A stretch of 64,000 bases of DNA from an uncultured Prevotella sp. (GCA_900547005.1 URER01000006.1:3457-67456), one strand, 5' to 3'. Shown: positions 17,620 through 27,007, counted from the stretch's first letter. Numbers and translations: made by a program. The notes: a model not told the origin generated them from the letters alone.

Positions 17620-19665
17620 ATGAATAACCGAAGAACTTTTTCATTATACTTTCTCTTTGCGCTGATGACGCTATTGCCGTTATCTGCCAGCGCAGCAGCG
17701 GACACGGTGCAGTCGCCCGACGGGCGGCTCACCCTCACCGCAGGCGTAAAAGGAGGTAAGCCGTGCTATTCTTTGAAGCGCGGAAACGAGACTATTATAT
17801 GCAATTCGGCACTGGGGTTCACGCTCGACAGCGGTTCCTTCTGCGACGGGTTCAAGTTGCTGAAGACCACACGAGGCAGCTTCGACGAGACGTGGGAGCA
17901 ACCCTGGGGCGAGGAAAGGGTTGTGCGTAACAACTATAACGAGCTGAAACTATTTCTACAGGAGACCAAAGGCAGCAAGCGTCTGATGAATATCGTGTTC
18001 CGCGTGTTCAACGACGGCATAGGATTCAGATATGAATTTCCGAAGCAGCCCAACCTGAAGGCGTTCAAAATCATGGACGAACTGACCGAGTTCGCTTTGC
18101 CGACAGATGCCGAGGCATGGTCGCAGCCAACAAACGGAACGGAATATTACGAGGCTGTATATACCAAAGAGCAGGTGAGCAAGAAGGATACGGTCTCCAC
18201 TCCGATGACATTCGAGGTGAACGACAGCCTGTATATGTTCATACATGAGGCCAACCTCACCGACTATGCGAGCCTGAACCTCACGCCAAAAGGGAAGAGT
18301 GAAGTACGAAAAACAAAGAACGGAAACTGCGCCGTGACGCTCACAGCAGCCCTCACGCCGTGGCAATCGGGCGTCAAGGTGTATGCTTCTGCGCCCTTCG
18401 TAAGTCCGTGGCGCACGATTATCGTAGCCGACAACCCCGGCGGACTTATCACATCGCGCCTGATACTGAACCTGAACGAGCCTAACAAATTGGGCGACAC
18501 GTCATGGATTAAGCCCGGAAGATACGTCGGAATATGGTGGGGGATGCACATGAAGGACTACACATGGGAGCAGGGACCGAAGCACGGAGCCACCACAGAG
18601 AACACCAAACGCTACATCGACTTCGCCGCACGGCATGGATTCAGCGGCGTATTGGTGGAGGGATGGAACTACGGATGGGACGGCGACTGGACGAAGTACG
18701 GCGACAAGTTCGACTTCTGCAAGCCTTATCCCGACTACGATTTCGACGGACTGCAGAAATACGCGCTCTCCAAAGGGGTCTCGCTCATAGCCCACAACGA
18801 GACGGGCGGAGCGGCAAAGAACTACGAGAACCAGCTCGAGAAGGCGTTCTCGCTCTACGAGAGCATGGGCATAAACTGCATAAAGACTGGCTATGTCAAC
18901 ATCTTGCTCGACGGCAAGGAACTGCAACACTCACAGTATGGCGTGCGCCACTACCGCAAGGTGCTCGAGACGGCTGCCAAGCACCACATCATGGTGGTGA
19001 ACCACGAGCCTGCCATGCCTTCCGGACTGCGCCGCACCTATCCCAACATGATGGCAGGCGAGGGTATGCGCGGTCAGGAGTACAATGCCTGGAGTGCTGA
19101 CGGAGGCAATCCTCCATATCACATCTGCATCCTTCCGTTCACCCGCGGACTGGCCGGCCCGATGGATTTCACGCCCGGCATCTTCAACTTCAATAACAAG
19201 GCTGTACCCGGAACTCATCCGCAGACTACCATAGCGAAGCAGCTTGCCGAGTACGTGGTGATATACTCGCCGCTGCAGATGGCTGCCGACATGATAGAGA
19301 ACTATGAGAACCATCCGGCCCTGACGTTCATCGAGTCGTCTCCTACAGACTGGGAGACAACTCTGGTGCCCAATGCCGAGATTGGCAAATACATCACCAT
19401 AGCCCGCAAGGAGCGCGGAGCCGACAACTGGTTCATTGGCAGCGTGACCGATGAGAACGCACGCGACCTTACCGTCGCACTGGACTTCCTCGACAAGGGA
19501 GAGAAATATAAGATGACGATATACGAGGACGGCCCCGGCGCCGACTACCGCACGAATCCCTATCCGCTGTCAATAAGGATGGAAGAGGTAACGGCCGACA
19601 GTGTAATAAAACTGCATCTCGCACCAAGTGGTGGAGCTGCAATAAGGCTCATTAAGGTGGAATAG
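17620..19665 (+). CDS. GH97 family glycoside hydrolase, probable inverting alpha-glucosidase
   Basis: A 681-residue periplasmic enzyme (signal peptide ending SASAAA) of the SusB family. The N-terminal beta-super-sandwich (about 25-290) is followed by a (beta/alpha)8 catalytic domain (about 300-580) and a C-terminal beta domain. Seen motifs: YVGIWWGMHM, VEGWNYGW, HNETGGAAKNYE, IKTGYVN, VNHEPAMPSGLRRTYPN, GQEYNAW and FTRGLAGPMDFTPGIF. Family knowledge: inverting members (SusB alpha-glucosidase) have Gly in the K-x-G-Y position where retaining alpha-galactosidases carry a nucleophilic Asp. Here it is KTGY, and the Glu in HNE and NHE is kept, so inverting alpha-glucosidase action is predicted. 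Last gene of the PUL; it converges with priA. Confidence 0.9.
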   Translation: MNNRRTFSLYFLFALMTLLPLSASAAADTVQSPDGRLTLTAGVKGGKPCYSLKRGNETIICNSALGFTLDSGSFCDGFKLLKTTRGSFDETWEQPWGEERVVRNNYNELKLFLQETKGSKRLMNIVFRVFNDGIGFRYEFPKQPNLKAFKIMDELTEFALPTDAEAWSQPTNGTEYYEAVYTKEQVSKKDTVSTPMTFEVNDSLYMFIHEANLTDYASLNLTPKGKSEVRKTKNGNCAVTLTAALTPWQSGVKVYASAPFVSPWRTIIVADNPGGLITSRLILNLNEPNKLGDTSWIKPGRYVGIWWGMHMKDYTWEQGPKHGATTENTKRYIDFAARHGFSGVLVEGWNYGWDGDWTKYGDKFDFCKPYPDYDFDGLQKYALSKGVSLIAHNETGGAAKNYENQLEKAFSLYESMGINCIKTGYVNILLDGKELQHSQYGVRHYRKVLETAAKHHIMVVNHEPAMPSGLRRTYPNMMAGEGMRGQEYNAWSADGGNPPYHICILPFTRGLAGPMDFTPGIFNFNNKAVPGTHPQTTIAKQLAEYVVIYSPLQMAADMIENYENHPALTFIESSPTDWETTLVPNAEIGKYITIARKERGADNWFIGSVTDENARDLTVALDFLDKGEKYKMTIYEDGPGADYRTNPYPLSIRMEEVTADSVIKLHLAPSGGAAIRLIKVE

Positions 19666-19755
19666 AGTGAAGACAGGAGACAGAAGGTCAGGAGGTCAGA
19701 CATTACTATTTAGCTATTGGATTCTTCACTCTTCATTCTTCACTCTTCACTCTTC

Positions 19756-22026
19756 TTACAGCGGGTCCACATCATAATAGACCTGCAAGGCCCCATAGCG
19801 CGAATCCTGTAACAGTTCTTTTTGAACTTGGCGCAGGCATTCGCGCGTTTTTTTTCTGTCCAGACCGTTTTCTAATTTCAGCACAATCTTTCTTATGTTC
19901 ATCTGCTTCACCCGGGCCACCGCAGGCTTGTCAGGACCGAGCATCCGTTCGCCGAAGAAATAGCGCAGCCGGCTGCCCATTTCTATAGCCGCGGTATTCA
20001 CCACACGGTCGTCGCGATGCTTCATATATATATATATAAGGTGGAAGAACGGCGGATAACGGAAGTCGCGGCGCTCCTCCAACAAGTCTTTATAGAATCC
20101 CTCGCAGTCGTTCCTCACCACCTGACCAATCACGGGCAGCTCCGCACTCTTTGTCTGCAATATCACCAGTCCGCGCTTTCCCTTGCGTCCGGCGCGTCCG
20201 CTCACCTGCGACATCATCGTGAATGCCTGCTCGTAGGCGCGGAAGTCGGGATAGTTCAGCATACTGTCGGCACTCAGTATGCCCACCACCGACACCCTGT
20301 CGAAGTCTAATCCCTTGCTTATCATCTGCGTACCGATGAGCAGATTGGTCTTGCCCGATGCGAAATCGCCGATTATCCGCTCGTATGCCGACCGCGTGCG
20401 GGTGGTGTCAAGGTCCATCCTCGCTATGCGGGCTTCGGGCAGAAGGCCGGCTATCAGATCCTCAACCTTTTCCGTTCCGAAGCCACGGCTGCGCAGGTCG
20501 GGATTCTCACAGTTGGGACACGACTGAGGAATGGTGTATGTGTAGCCGCAGTAATGGCACGTCAGTTGGTTGGTGTTCTTATGCAGCGTGAGCGACACGT
20601 CGCAGTTTTCGCACTTCGGAACCCATCCGCACACCTTGCACTCCACCATCGGAGCGAATCCGCGGCGGTTCTGAAACAGTATCACCTGCTCGCCACGCTC
20701 CAGCGCATTCTTCATTTCCGTGAGCAGCACGGGCGAGAACGGCCCCGTCATCATCTTGCGGCGCTGAAGGTCTTTTGTGTCCACCACCCTGATTTCGGGC
20801 AGTTCCATGTCGCCATACCGTTGCGTCAGGCGCACCAGCCCGTACTTTCCCGTCATCGCGTTGTAGTAGCTCTCGGCCGACGGGGTGGCTGTCCCGAGCA
20901 ACGTCTTGGCTCCGTACATCGACGCGAGCACTATCGCCGCCGACCGGGCATGATATCGGGGCGCGGGGTCCTGCTGCTTGAACGAGTTCTCGTGTTCCTC
21001 GTCTATTATCACCAGACCCAAACTGCGGAAAGGCAGGAGCGATGCCGAGCGCGCGCCGAGCACCACGTCGTAGGGCGTGTCCGACAGTTGTTTCTGCCAA
21101 ATCTCCACCCGTTCGGCATCGCTGTATTTGGAGTGATATATGCCTAAGCGGTTGCCGAACACGCGTTGCAGGCGCTCGGTAATCTGCACGGTGAGGGCTA
21201 TCTCGGGCAACAGATAGAGCACCTGCCGCCCTTCGTCTATCGTCTTCTGTATCAGCCGGATGTAAATCTCGGTCTTACCGCTCGACGTAACGCCGTGAAG
21301 GAGTACCACATTCTTGCTCTCAAACTGCCTCAGCACTTCGCCGTATGCCCTGCCCTGCGCCTCGCCCAACGGTTTTATACGCTCGGGATGGGGTTCTCCG
21401 CCACGGTTCAGGCGGCCCACCTCGCGCTGATAGGTCTCCAAGAGTTTGCGGTCTACGAGTGCTTTCACCACGGCAAGCGTGCAGTGCGACGCGTTCATCA
21501 GTTCCTCGCGCGTAATCTCCACTATCTGCTCTCGTGGCGCAGCCCCTTGCAGGCTGTCCCAATGCGACAGTGCGAGATAGTCGGCAAAGGCTTTCTGCTG
21601 TTTCTGCGCCCTGCCGAGCATCGTCATAGCCACGTGCAGGCCCTGCTCGTGGCGGTAGGCTTCTGTCAGGCGCACGCACAGTTCGGTCTTCGGCCGGTAG
21701 CCCTCCTCGTTCTTCAGTCCCGAAGGCAGCGCGGCCTTGAATATGTCGCCGAGGGGCGACATATAATATTCGGCTATCCATCGCCACAGCCTCATCTGCT
21801 CGTCAAGGAGCACGGGCTCGCGGTCTTGCACGGCGAGTATGTCCTTCACCACGAACGTCGGTTTGTCATCATGCGCCTTTACAACGAGGGCGGTGTACTG
21901 CTTCGACTTGCCCAACGGCACGGTTACGCGCACGCCGAACCTCACCTGCTCCCGCAGCCGTTCCGGCACGGAGTAGGTGAACAGCCCCTCGAGAGGCAAC
22001 GGCAATATCACGTCTACATATTTCAT
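19756..22026 (-). CDS. priA: Primosomal replication restart helicase PriA
   Basis: A 756-residue 3'-5' helicase that reloads the replisome at stalled forks. N-terminal 3'-DNA-binding domain (about 1-100), Walker A GVTSSGKT (about 245-252), Walker B box IIDEEH (about 340-345), helicase motifs LLGTATPS and QVSGRAGR. A zinc-binding cluster lies near residues 455-505 with paired Cys: CKVC, CENC, CHYC, CPNC. The length is normal for Bacteroidetes PriA. A TACCTTTG -7 box lies at 22043-22036 just upstream, so the leader is very short. It converges with the PUL and is separated from the next minus-strand gene by 245 bp. Confidence 0.95.
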   Translation of the reverse strand: MKYVDVILPLPLEGLFTYSVPERLREQVRFGVRVTVPLGKSKQYTALVVKAHDDKPTFVVKDILAVQDREPVLLDEQMRLWRWIAEYYMSPLGDIFKAALPSGLKNEEGYRPKTELCVRLTEAYRHEQGLHVAMTMLGRAQKQQKAFADYLALSHWDSLQGAAPREQIVEITREELMNASHCTLAVVKALVDRKLLETYQREVGRLNRGGEPHPERIKPLGEAQGRAYGEVLRQFESKNVVLLHGVTSSGKTEIYIRLIQKTIDEGRQVLYLLPEIALTVQITERLQRVFGNRLGIYHSKYSDAERVEIWQKQLSDTPYDVVLGARSASLLPFRSLGLVIIDEEHENSFKQQDPAPRYHARSAAIVLASMYGAKTLLGTATPSAESYYNAMTGKYGLVRLTQRYGDMELPEIRVVDTKDLQRRKMMTGPFSPVLLTEMKNALERGEQVILFQNRRGFAPMVECKVCGWVPKCENCDVSLTLHKNTNQLTCHYCGYTYTIPQSCPNCENPDLRSRGFGTEKVEDLIAGLLPEARIARMDLDTTRTRSAYERIIGDFASGKTNLLIGTQMISKGLDFDRVSVVGILSADSMLNYPDFRAYEQAFTMMSQVSGRAGRKGKRGLVILQTKSAELPVIGQVVRNDCEGFYKDLLEERRDFRYPPFFHLIYIYMKHRDDRVVNTAAIEMGSRLRYFFGERMLGPDKPAVARVKQMNIRKIVLKLENGLDRKKTRECLRQVQKELLQDSRYGALQVYYDVDPL

Positions 22027-22271
22027 CCTATCTTACAAAGGTACAAAGAAAAGATGAAAAAAGGGAAAAAAGTAGTCCCTTTCCCCTGTGGGGGTATCTT
22101 AGAGGTAAGAGTTTTCTCAGAACCGCCACCTCTTAAAATGAAGAACGCCTCCCAAGTATGCTGTCTTGCGACGCGCCCGGGAGGCTTATTATCTTTTAGT
22201 TTCAACAACTGTCTTTGTTTTAATAATGCAAAGATAATATTTTTTTCTTAATTCTCTACATCTTCTGAAAA
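22027..22271. other. Spacer between priA and the Abi gene
   Basis: It contains an inverted pair GCCTCCC / GGGAGGC around 22148-22187 with a long loop and T-rich sequence on the minus side, a weak terminator candidate for the Abi gene. The -7 box of priA lies at its left end. No gene was seen. Confidence 0.4.
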
Positions 22272-23234
22272 CTATTTTTTGTTTTTCCAAATCTTTTCAC
22301 TCTTCCAATCTATCGGGAACCCCATTGCGTTAAGTGGAACCACGTTTTCATACTCTTTCAACAGAACCATCAGGCTGGTTTTGAACGGCGTGGTGGGATT
22401 GGCAGTCTGCAACATATAATTAAGCATACAAAAGAAATAATAGATCTTACTTCTTTTCACCGTATCCGGATTACTTATCCAGGCAAGCCTTTTAGAAAAC
22501 GACAGACGTTCTGGTATGATATTCAAGTCCCGATTCCAAAGACGTGCATGGTGTGCGCAGATGTTACGCACATAATTAATACAATGTAGCCATGAACAGA
22601 ATGTACCGGGAGGCAATGCAAAATAAGACGAGATACCGTTAATGTCAGTACGCAGTTTCAATCCAGTACATATTCTTGACAAATGGTTGAAATACATAAT
22701 CTCGACACTCATCCATGAAGGCGGATTCTCCGGTACGTCGTACTTATTGCGATAATGTTGGATAAAGGTCTCTGCCTTATTGTTGTGTAATTGCTCCTTA
22801 ATATGTCTCTGTATATCACTATATACATCCACTGTAATTTTCCTGCCATCTCTAAGAGTGATTTCCTTCGGAGGATTAAAAATTTCACTCCTGTCCTGCC
22901 AATGTGAACCGTACTTATGGCTGAGCTGATAGATTATCTGTGCTCTGATAGCCACCTCAAGCCGTTCTATAGCATTGAATACCAATAAACGCAACTTCCT
23001 ATCAAAAACATATAGGTTATATACCATATCCCATGTCGTACCTTCTCGGAACGCATCAATTATAAATCCATTCTCTTTCTGTTTATATGGCAGCATATAG
23101 GCACTAAGGCGGTAATAACTGATATTAGCAAGTAATCTTTCCGCTCGTTTTTCATCGGGAACGGTCATGCCCCTTGATTTCAACAGTTCAACCTGCTCTG
23201 TATATGTTAATGGTGGTTTATTATATCTTTCCAT
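22272..23234 (-). CDS. Abi-family (AbiD/AbiF, Abi_2) abortive-infection protein
   Basis: A 320-residue cytoplasmic protein. The start KPPLTYTEQVELLKSRGM and the following LLANISYYRLSAYMLPYK are hallmark words of the Abi_2 family. Mid-protein YVFDRKLRLLVFNAIERLEVAIRAQI and the late NYVRNICAHHARLWNRDL carry the conserved R-x4-6-H-type motif that links this family to HEPN-like ribonuclease folds. Family members arrest phage growth by killing or stalling the infected cell. It stands alone with its own TACCTTTG box at 23264-23257 and is bordered by dispersed repeat copy 2, an accessory setting. Activity against any given phage is not deducible. Confidence 0.88.
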   Translation of the reverse strand: MERYNKPPLTYTEQVELLKSRGMTVPDEKRAERLLANISYYRLSAYMLPYKQKENGFIIDAFREGTTWDMVYNLYVFDRKLRLLVFNAIERLEVAIRAQIIYQLSHKYGSHWQDRSEIFNPPKEITLRDGRKITVDVYSDIQRHIKEQLHNNKAETFIQHYRNKYDVPENPPSWMSVEIMYFNHLSRICTGLKLRTDINGISSYFALPPGTFCSWLHCINYVRNICAHHARLWNRDLNIIPERLSFSKRLAWISNPDTVKRSKIYYFFCMLNYMLQTANPTTPFKTSLMVLLKEYENVVPLNAMGFPIDWKSEKIWKNKK

Positions 23235-23380
23235 ACACCCTCTATCTAATTTTATACAAAGGTATAGTTTTTATCTGATACCCGTGAGGATAACGAAGGG
23301 AAAGTACAAAAAACATATAAATAAAATCAGATTAGATAACGCCGTATTGCCATCTCCTTGATTTTTTATATTTTCGCCGT

Positions 23381-23388
23381 AACTTTGT
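23381..23388 (+). promoter_or_regulatory. Promoter-like box leading into repeat copy 2
   Basis: TAACTTTG with CTTG 19 bp upstream (23358-23361) faces the repeat. If active it would transcribe the repeat and its conserved open frame. Confidence 0.35.
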
Positions 23389-23404
23389 AAATATTATTTA
23401 CCAA

Positions 23405-23925
23405 ATTTAGCCTCTTCAAAATTCGATTCTCTCGCGTCAACAAACGTTAAATTATGGTCCCGTTACTCATTTCCGCCCATTTTTCACTCTCAAAAATCCC
23501 AATTCAAAACTCAAAATTCGTAATTCAAAATTCCAAAACGGCCTCCGTTGCAAAAAAACCGGCCCGATTTTCTTCAAAATTTCTCGTCCGCTGAAACACC
23601 GAAAAACGCCGTTTTTGCCCGATTTAACGTTCCTTAGCGTTCAAAAGTGCCACTTTTAGAGGCCGTTTTAGGCCGTTTTGGAGTGCAACGGAGCCTCCGT
23701 TGAAGCCCAAAAGTGCCTCCGTTAGCGTCTAACGGAGCCTCCGTTGCAACATAACGGGGCCTAAAACGCCCTCAAAAACGGATATTTTTGCCTCAACTCA
23801 GCATAACCGTCTGATTACCAACCAATTAACTCAAAACAGCCTAAAAAGCCCTATTTTTGCGTTTTTGCGCACTCGGAAAAGTTTGATTGAAAAAACGTGA
23901 GTTTTCAGAGGTTATTTTGTCAAAA
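23405..23925 (+). repeat. Dispersed ~500-bp intergenic repeat, copy 2
   Basis: The plus strand follows copy 1 (minus strand) almost word for word: ACTCATTTCCGCCCATTTTT, AATTCAAAACTCAAAATTCG, GATTTAACGTTCCTTAGCGT, AAAAGTGCCACTTTT, alternating CTCCGTT and CTAACGGAG words, and a closing block GCGTTTTTGCGCACTCGGAA. The frame that is open in copy 1 is also open here, ending PDLTFLSVQKCHF, but an ACG replaces the ATG. It lies between the Abi gene and a secreted-protein gene. Confidence 0.75.
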
Positions 23926-24001
23926 AAATTCTAAGCCTCCCTTCCCCAAAAATGGGGGCGTTTCCATCCCCTATTACCTCCCGTCACTCACACAAATCCA
24001 A

Positions 24002-24290
24002 CACCCGATAAATTTGGGGGATTACGTTCACCACAGAGGCACTGAGGACACGGAGATTTATATGTCATTGCAAACTCAGATCTTATGTCTGAAGACATAG
24101 AGAACACGGAGCCGGCAATTCACCTCATTGCCTCCATCCTATTCTTGTAAGCTCTGTGGCCTCCTGATGCCGCAGGCATCTACTCTGTGAGCAAATATTC
24201 CCGGGAGAATAAATCTCCGTGGCCTCCGTGTCTCTGTGGTAAAAAATAATTTAATCAAATATAATCTGCCCCCTGTATTTTTCCGTTGAG
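24002..24290. mobile_element. MITE-like element, copy A
   Basis: A ~289-bp segment with no transposase and nested inverted ends. The outer ends are CACCCGATAAATTTGGGGG and, inverted, CTCAACGGAAAAATACAGGG. The inner arms, CCACAGAGGCACTGAGGAC and GACACGGAGGCC-type on the other strand, give about 34 bp of pairing with few mismatches. The core holds smaller palindromes (GTCTGAAGAC, GATGCCGCAGGCATC). A second copy in direct orientation is at 27061-27345, and a third element shares only the outer ends (63295-63567). Confidence 0.65.
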
Positions 24291-24393
24291 CCATACATAA
24301 CTTTCAGATGCCACTTGCTTTAAGGTAATAGACTAAGCATTTAGCCCTATCCATGCCCTCTCTTCTATTTTAATACATTTTTAATACCAAAAA

Positions 24394-24425
24394 CTTGTTT
24401 CGTATCAAACCTTTTTCTATCTTTG
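24394..24425 (+). promoter_or_regulatory. Promoter of the secreted CHB/HEX-type protein
   Basis: CTTG (24394-24397), 20 bp, TATCTTTG (24418-24425). The start codon is 45 bp downstream. Confidence 0.5.
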
Positions 24426-24469
24426 TATTCATAAACGAATTATATTATTAACTTTTAAAACTTATTATT

Positions 24470-25870
24470 ATGAACAAAATTTTACGCTTATCATTAATTG
24501 CCCTGTTGGCAGTGTTCTGTGGGGGGGGCGCTTTTGCACAAGATGCAACAATAGATTTTGATAACAATTACGCGACATTATTTCCCACTCTGCCGGGAGT
24601 ATCATCAGGAAGTGGTGCCACTGCTGTTACCGATGGAGATTTTACAGTTGCTACTACATCAACAGCAGTTAATGGAGTTACTGTAACAGTAAGCACATCT
24701 ACGTCAAATACTGCTAACCGTATTTGGTCCAGTTCTCCTCGTTTGCGTATGTATGGCGGTACACTTACCGTTAATTCAGCAAAAGACATTGCGAAAATTG
24801 TATTTACAACAAAAACCGGTAAATCTCGTAAATTTGATATGACAACAAATTCCGGTTCACTTACAGATAACGATTGGACTGGAAATGCAAAAGAAATCGT
24901 ATTTACTTGCAAAAGTAATACACAAATAATAAAAATGGATATTACATTTGCTACTGCTGGTTCTGTTGCTCCTCCTGTGATAAACGGTGAAGAGACGTTC
25001 AAAGGTAGCACATCTATAACTCTCAATGCAGAAGACGGTGCAGACATTTATTACACAACTGATGAAACAGATCCAACGACCGCATCAACAAAATATACAG
25101 GTGCATTCACTATCAGTAATACAACAACTGTAAAAGCTATTGCAGCGAAAGGCGGAAAATCAAGCACTGTGACTTCAAAAACATTCACGAAAATACAGGA
25201 AATGACCATCGCAGAAGCACAGGCTGCCACAACAGGAACTGTGTGCGGTATCGAAGGAACAGTAGTTGCAACCTGCACACGCGGTTGTCTCATTGGGGAT
25301 GAAACCGGTTATATCTACTATTATAATAATTCACATGGATGTGTTATCGGTGATAAACTTGAAATAGCAGGAGCTGTTAGCCCATATAGCGGTTTTAACC
25401 AATTCACAAATACAGCAACTGTAACAAAAACAGGTACAGAAACTGTTACACACCCGACAGCACAATCTATGACAGGTGCAGATGTTACAGCTTGGGCTGC
25501 CGCTCCGGAAATTAAGTATGTTACTATTACCGGTACATTGAATATTGATACCGAGAATGGATATTATAACGTAACAATAGACGGAACCGAAATTGTTGGC
25601 TCTATCGTTTCTCCGGATGATGCTCTTAAGGCTCAGCTCACAACAGGCAAGTCTTACGCAATAACTGGTTACGTTATATATGTAAGCGGTAAGACTACGA
25701 AGTACATGAACATTCTTCCTATAAGTGTTGCAGATCCTACGGGTATCAACGGCATCACCACAGACGCCGCAAACGAGAACGCTCCTATCTACAACCTCGC
25801 AGGCCAGCGCGTAAACAAGAATGCTAAGGGTATTCTGATTCAGAACGGCAAGAAGTTCGTGAACAAATAA
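24470..25870 (+). CDS. Secreted protein with chitobiase-type beta-sandwich repeat and T9SS-like tail
   Basis: A 466-residue exported protein. The signal peptide MNKILRLSLIALLAVFCGGGAFAQ contains a run of eight G bases (24521-24528). Residues about 30-165 are Ser/Thr-rich beta-structure, followed by a CHB_HEX_C-type module (about 170-245: INGEETFKGSTSITL, IYYTTDETDPTT, TTTVKAIA), then an OB-like region with GTVCGIEGTVVATC and GDETGYIYYY. The tail PIYNLAGQRVNKNAKGILIQ with NGKKFVNK at the end is the short C-terminal sorting-like motif seen in Prevotella exported proteins. No catalytic motif. It is alone between two MITE-like elements. Surface or released carbohydrate-associated protein; function unknown. 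Confidence 0.75.
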   Translation: MNKILRLSLIALLAVFCGGGAFAQDATIDFDNNYATLFPTLPGVSSGSGATAVTDGDFTVATTSTAVNGVTVTVSTSTSNTANRIWSSSPRLRMYGGTLTVNSAKDIAKIVFTTKTGKSRKFDMTTNSGSLTDNDWTGNAKEIVFTCKSNTQIIKMDITFATAGSVAPPVINGEETFKGSTSITLNAEDGADIYYTTDETDPTTASTKYTGAFTISNTTTVKAIAAKGGKSSTVTSKTFTKIQEMTIAEAQAATTGTVCGIEGTVVATCTRGCLIGDETGYIYYYNNSHGCVIGDKLEIAGAVSPYSGFNQFTNTATVTKTGTETVTHPTAQSMTGADVTAWAAAPEIKYVTITGTLNIDTENGYYNVTIDGTEIVGSIVSPDDALKAQLTTGKSYAITGYVIYVSGKTTKYMNILPISVADPTGINGITTDAANENAPIYNLAGQRVNKNAKGILIQNGKKFVNK

Positions 25871-25907
25871 GAGCTAAACAACAGCTTTTGCTGAAGAATA
25901 GAAACAG

Positions 25908-25943
25908 AAAGACCGGGTCGGATAATCGGCTCGGTCTTATTTT
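25908..25943 (+). terminator. Intrinsic terminator after the secreted-protein gene
   Basis: AAGACCGGGTCG and CGGCTCGGTCTT form an imperfect 12-bp stem around a 6-nt loop, followed by ATTTTAT. Confidence 0.65.
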
Positions 25944-26012
25944 ATCCTCACCACACAACAAAATTAAGCGAAACAAAGCCCGCCCTCAGCCTTTAAGCTA
26001 TCACTTTTTTCC

Positions 26013-26043
26013 TTTGTCCGTATCAAAAAAAATCGTATATTTG
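26013..26043 (+). promoter_or_regulatory. Promoter of the split lysO operon
   Basis: TTTG (26013-26016), 19 bp, TATATTTG (26036-26043), a consensus Bacteroidetes promoter 50 bp before the first start codon. Confidence 0.55.
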
Positions 26044-26093
26044 TCGGAGAAATACATAACATCATGAAATAAGAACAGAACCAGACTATTTAT

Positions 26094-26408
26094 ATGCTTA
26101 CGATATTCGTTATAATGGTTGCCGGAATAGCCATCGGCTACGTCTTTCGCACGAAAACGCAATGGGCAAAGAAGGCTCTGATGCCGCTGATTTGCCTGTT
26201 GCTGCTGTTGCTCGGCATGGAGGTGGGCGGCAACGAAAGGCTCATGCGGGCGTGGACAACAATAGGAACAGACGCCCTGATAATAGCTCTCGGCACTGTA
26301 TTGGGCAGTTGCGTGGCGGCGTGGGGGCTGTGGCGGATGACGGACGGACGAAGAAACGGACTGTCGGGCAATGACTATGACGGGGAAAGGAAAGGAGACC
26401 GACCGTGA
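26094..26408 (+). CDS. lysO: LysO-family lysine exporter, N-terminal half (separate polypeptide)
   Basis: A 104-residue membrane protein with about three hydrophobic segments: residues 2-18, 28-46 and 58-80. It corresponds to the first part of LysO/YbjE (DUF340), an inner-membrane lysine exporter that is a single chain of about 300 residues in enterobacteria. Here the second half is the next gene, whose GTG start overlaps this stop (GTGA), so the two are probably coupled and made in equal amounts. Together they give 304 residues. A split LysO is, to my knowledge, common in Bacteroidetes, so this is unlikely to be a sequencing error. The substrate is inferred from the family. Confidence 0.75.
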   Translation: MLTIFVIMVAGIAIGYVFRTKTQWAKKALMPLICLLLLLLGMEVGGNERLMRAWTTIGTDALIIALGTVLGSCVAAWGLWRMTDGRRNGLSGNDYDGERKGDRP

Positions 26409-27007
26409 AATCGAGCTTCATCATACTGCTGTTTTTCTGCGTAGGGATTGCGCTTGGTGCGGCCGACCTGCTGCCCGAAAGTCTGATAATCGAGGACGTG
26501 AGTTTCCTCGCTCTGTGTGTCTTGATGCTGTGCGTGGGCATTAAGATAGGCAACGACCGCGAGATGCTGCGCCGTTTCAGAAGCCTCAACCCACGGATTG
26601 CGCTGCTCCCGATATTCACCATTGCGGGAACGCTCGCCGGTTCGCTCGCCGCAAGTATGCTGCTGCCTCATCACGGCACGGCCGAAGTGCTCGCCATCGG
26701 CTCGGGACTGGGCTATTATTCACTGTCGAGCATTCTCATCACCGATGTTTTCGGCGCAGAAACGGGCACTATTGCCCTCGTGGCAAACATCCTGCGCGAA
26801 CTGATTACGTTGCTTTTTGCTCCGCTTTTGGTGCGTCTGTTCGGCACGTTCGCACCGATCTCAGCAGGTGGAGCCACCACAGCCGACACTACTTTGCCCG
26901 CTATCGTAGGCTCATCGGGTACGCAATACTCTATCCTCGCCGTGTATCACGGATGCGCCACCGACTTCTGCGTGCCCTTCCTCGTAACTCTCTTTTGCTC
27001 GCTGTAG
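26405..27007 (+). CDS. lysO: LysO-family lysine exporter, C-terminal half (separate polypeptide)
   Basis: A 200-residue membrane protein using a GTG start overlapping the previous stop by four bases. Hydrophobic segments alternate along its length. Family motifs visible are EDVSFLALCVLMLCVGIKIG, AIGSGLGYYSLSSILITD and the late TLPAIVGSSGTQYSILAVYHG, which form the conserved C-terminal core of LysO. With the preceding protein it should make a complete exporter that removes excess lysine or toxic lysine analogues. No regulator is adjacent. MITE-like copy B begins 54 bp after the stop. Confidence 0.78.
   Translation: MKSSFIILLFFCVGIALGAADLLPESLIIEDVSFLALCVLMLCVGIKIGNDREMLRRFRSLNPRIALLPIFTIAGTLAGSLAASMLLPHHGTAEVLAIGSGLGYYSLSSILITDVFGAETGTIALVANILRELITLLFAPLLVRLFGTFAPISAGGATTADTTLPAIVGSSGTQYSILAVYHGCATDFCVPFLVTLFCSL

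Noticed and set aside
21166..22251. 361-codon plus-strand frame opposite priA
   Set aside because: Antisense of conserved priA motifs; no homology of its own.
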